Below, one piece after another: positions 40,689 through 42,187 of a stretch of 42,187 bases of DNA (position 1 is the stretch's first letter; each line of letters opens with the position of its first letter). Origin of the DNA: an uncultured Bacteroidales bacterium (GTDB lineage: Bacteria; Bacteroidota; Bacteroidia; Bacteroidales; UBA932); assembly GCA_900316245.1 (NCBI GenBank), contig ONCE01000018.1:1-42187 (forward strand). The letters run 5' to 3'. The translations under genes and the position numbers were made by a program. The notes under the pieces are model-generated. The model did not search any database and was not told the DNA's origin. It saw nothing but the letters and a program-made list of their open reading frames with translations.

Positions 40689-42002
40689 TTACACCTTATA
40701 CCCCTCCTCCCCAAACGCCGCATTCAGCAGAGCAAACCTATCTGCCAGCTCCAAAGAAGTATACCGAAACACCGCCTTAGACCCTTCACGATGCAACCCC
40801 GCCGCGTAGTAATTGATCTGCACTTTGTTGAGCATATCCACATGCGTCTTTCTGGCCAGCTTAGAAGAAGCCACCTCATATAAAGGCCGATACACATTAT
40901 CCCCCACCTCTGGCTCATACAAGCACACAGGTCTGTCAATTCCGCAATACTCCAGCAACCGCCGCAAAGCCTTATTGTAAAGCTGCTTCTCATAATTGGG
41001 ATTATGTCCATTGAAACAAAACCGCGTTCTCTGAACAATCTCCCAAGCCGGCTTAATCAACGGCGTCACAATCTCCCGCTTACTCACCCGCGAAGTCTTG
41101 GACGGGATATAATGCACATACGGAATCCCCTCCTCCGACACCGCCACCTTCTCCATACTCAGCTTCTTCAAGTCCCCTATCCTGCACCCCAACGCACAAT
41201 TCAAGACAAACATATCCTTAGCCCACTGCAACTCAGCCGGCACATCAGCCAGCAAAACCCGCCGGAACTCATCAGCCCTTAAATAAAAAGGCTCATCATA
41301 CTCAACATGCATCACGGAGCGCCTCTTCTCCCCCGACAACTTCCTAAAAGGCGAGCGCCTAATCTCCCCCGTATCTTCCAACTCACTAAAGAACGCCTTC
41401 AGCGCCAGCAAATCGCTCACCACCGTATTATTCTTGCACCGCTTCTTGGGCGCCCGTCGTCCTCCGCCCGATGGATAAAGATGAGGATGCAGGGGCACAT
41501 ACTTGTACTCATCATATACAAACTGCCGGTACTCCAGCAGCAAAGAAGAATCAAATTCCCGGGCCGATACCCCCGTGAGCCCATTAATCTCCAGAAACCG
41601 CCACAACTTCCTGGCCTTACTAAGCAGCTGAGTATAGCGAGACTCCCCCACCACGCCCACCTTGTGAATCTCCTCCACATAGCGCAGATAACGGCTATAC
41701 ATAGGTTCACGCCGGTTATTGACCACCGGCGACACCCAGGCCGAAAGCACCCTCCCTACCTGCATCTCAAAGATCCGGTCATTCATATCCATCCGCTTCA
41801 GCTGCATAAGCGTATAAGCCTTACACATGGCCAGCTTATGTAGTTCCAGTTTGTCCCTTAACTCATTATCCCGCTCCACCTCATTAGGTAAAGCCCGAAT
41901 CCCGGTCGAGTGATATAATATATGCCCACTATCTTCCAAGCGGAGGACAATAACCGGGGGCTCCTCTTGATCCGCCCCGGAACATATAGTAATAGTTTCC
42001 AT
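40689..42002 (-). CDS. Tyrosine recombinase/site-specific integrase
   Basis: A 437-aa integrase of the Bacteroidetes type. An N-terminal arm and a SAM-like core-binding domain (about residues 110-170 and 195-215) precede the catalytic domain. Candidate catalytic residues are Arg in LGCRIGDL, Lys in PSKTSR, Arg in KLARKTH, His in GLHREG and the nucleophile Tyr in VFRYTSL. The His of the usual HxxR box is replaced (SSKLAR), as in some Bacteroidetes enzymes. It could integrate an island or invert DNA. Inverted repeats lie just upstream of its start (42017-42158). The right edge of the window cuts the region, so the element's limits are unknown. Confidence 0.87.
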   Translation of the reverse strand: METITICSGADQEEPPVIVLRLEDSGHILYHSTGIRALPNEVERDNELRDKLELHKLAMCKAYTLMQLKRMDMNDRIFEMQVGRVLSAWVSPVVNNRREPMYSRYLRYVEEIHKVGVVGESRYTQLLSKARKLWRFLEINGLTGVSAREFDSSLLLEYRQFVYDEYKYVPLHPHLYPSGGGRRAPKKRCKNNTVVSDLLALKAFFSELEDTGEIRRSPFRKLSGEKRRSVMHVEYDEPFYLRADEFRRVLLADVPAELQWAKDMFVLNCALGCRIGDLKKLSMEKVAVSEEGIPYVHYIPSKTSRVSKREIVTPLIKPAWEIVQRTRFCFNGHNPNYEKQLYNKALRRLLEYCGIDRPVCLYEPEVGDNVYRPLYEVASSKLARKTHVDMLNKVQINYYAAGLHREGSKAVFRYTSLELADRFALLNAAFGEEGYKV

Positions 42003-42016
42003 AGTTTCCTTTCAAA

Positions 42017-42158
42017 GTGTGAATTTACACCCTTCACACGTGAAAAGCAAATCAAAATGATTAGCACTTTCCATTACACATACTAGTTATTCCGCCCCCG
42101 AATAACCAAAACTTAAACTATGATTGTTTAGGACAACCCCTCTAACAACATAGTTTAA
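42017..42158. repeat. Three inverted repeats upstream of the integrase
   Basis: GTGTGAA (42017-42023) with TTCACAC (42033-42039); GTTATTC (42086-42092) with GAATAAC (42100-42106); TTAAACTATG (42113-42122) with CATAGTTTAA (42149-42158). All are perfect. They may be recombinase-binding or crossover sites, or operators for the integrase promoter. Confidence 0.65.
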
Positions 42159-42187
42159 AATGAAACCCTACGAACTAATAACAACCA

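Overview
The window is chromosomal DNA of a Bacteroidales bacterium, probably an anaerobe of the gut type. Three things support this: the 5' end of a 16S rRNA gene with a Bacteroidales-like start; repeated Bacteroidetes promoters (TAnnTTTG, in the best cases with TTG or TTTG 19-20 bp upstream); and family content (GH97, a secreted C1B peptidase, an AddB-like nuclease, a reverse rubrerythrin, a Bacteroidetes-type tyrosine recombinase). I cannot name a genus. Most of the window is GC-rich with tightly packed genes. The last 3-4 kb (about 38.9-42.2 kb) is visibly AT-richer.

Layout: 1-250, 16S 5' end, leader and rRNA promoter on the minus strand. 386-4327 (+), lipoprotein alpha/beta hydrolase, acyl-AMP ligase, polyprenyl-phosphate sugar transferase. 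8362-4266 (-), tex and a GH97 glycosidase. 8420-12268 (+), PlsC-like acyltransferase, acyl carrier protein, MMPL/RND exporter; together with the first block this looks like a small acyl-lipid or glycolipid making and export locus. 12296-16393 (+), YgiQ radical-SAM protein, a small acidic protein, a ClC channel. 18481-16562 (-), C1 peptidase and PssA. 18616-21401 (+), lipoprotein, RNase D-like exonuclease, RlmI-like methyltransferase. 28481-21525 (-), S9 peptidase, AddB-like nuclease, ManA-like isomerase, Hsp15. 28594-29148 (+), reverse rubrerythrin. 29.2-31.4 kb, alkD and a RAYT (REP-associated Y1 transposase) gene between two 87-bp double-hairpin repeats. 31465-34102, UDG-like glycosylase, AbrB/PIN toxin-antitoxin pair, Bcp, Gph. 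34.1-34.8 kb, a hairpin-dense region without a gene. 37996-34782 (-), WbpM-like epimerase/dehydratase and PurT. 42.0-38.1 kb (-), an integrase, a predicted deaminase-fold protein with an overlapping partner gene, an HA-like fragment, a GNAT acetyltransferase and a small lipoprotein.

The most unusual signals are these. (1) A RAYT gene bracketed by two 87-bp BIME-like repeats. (2) At least four other palindromic repeat families, several sitting in frame inside conserved genes (ygiQ, addB twice, alkD, the UDG-like gene, gph, GNAT 3' end). Two copies of a 108-bp self-complementary element also lie just after rlmI and gph. (3) A two-gene cassette of a CAE/CxxC deaminase-fold protein with an overlapping partner next to a tyrosine recombinase, a candidate toxin-immunity or defence module. 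(4) Several genes whose -7 box ends only 2-8 bases before the start codon, suggesting leaderless or nearly leaderless mRNAs.
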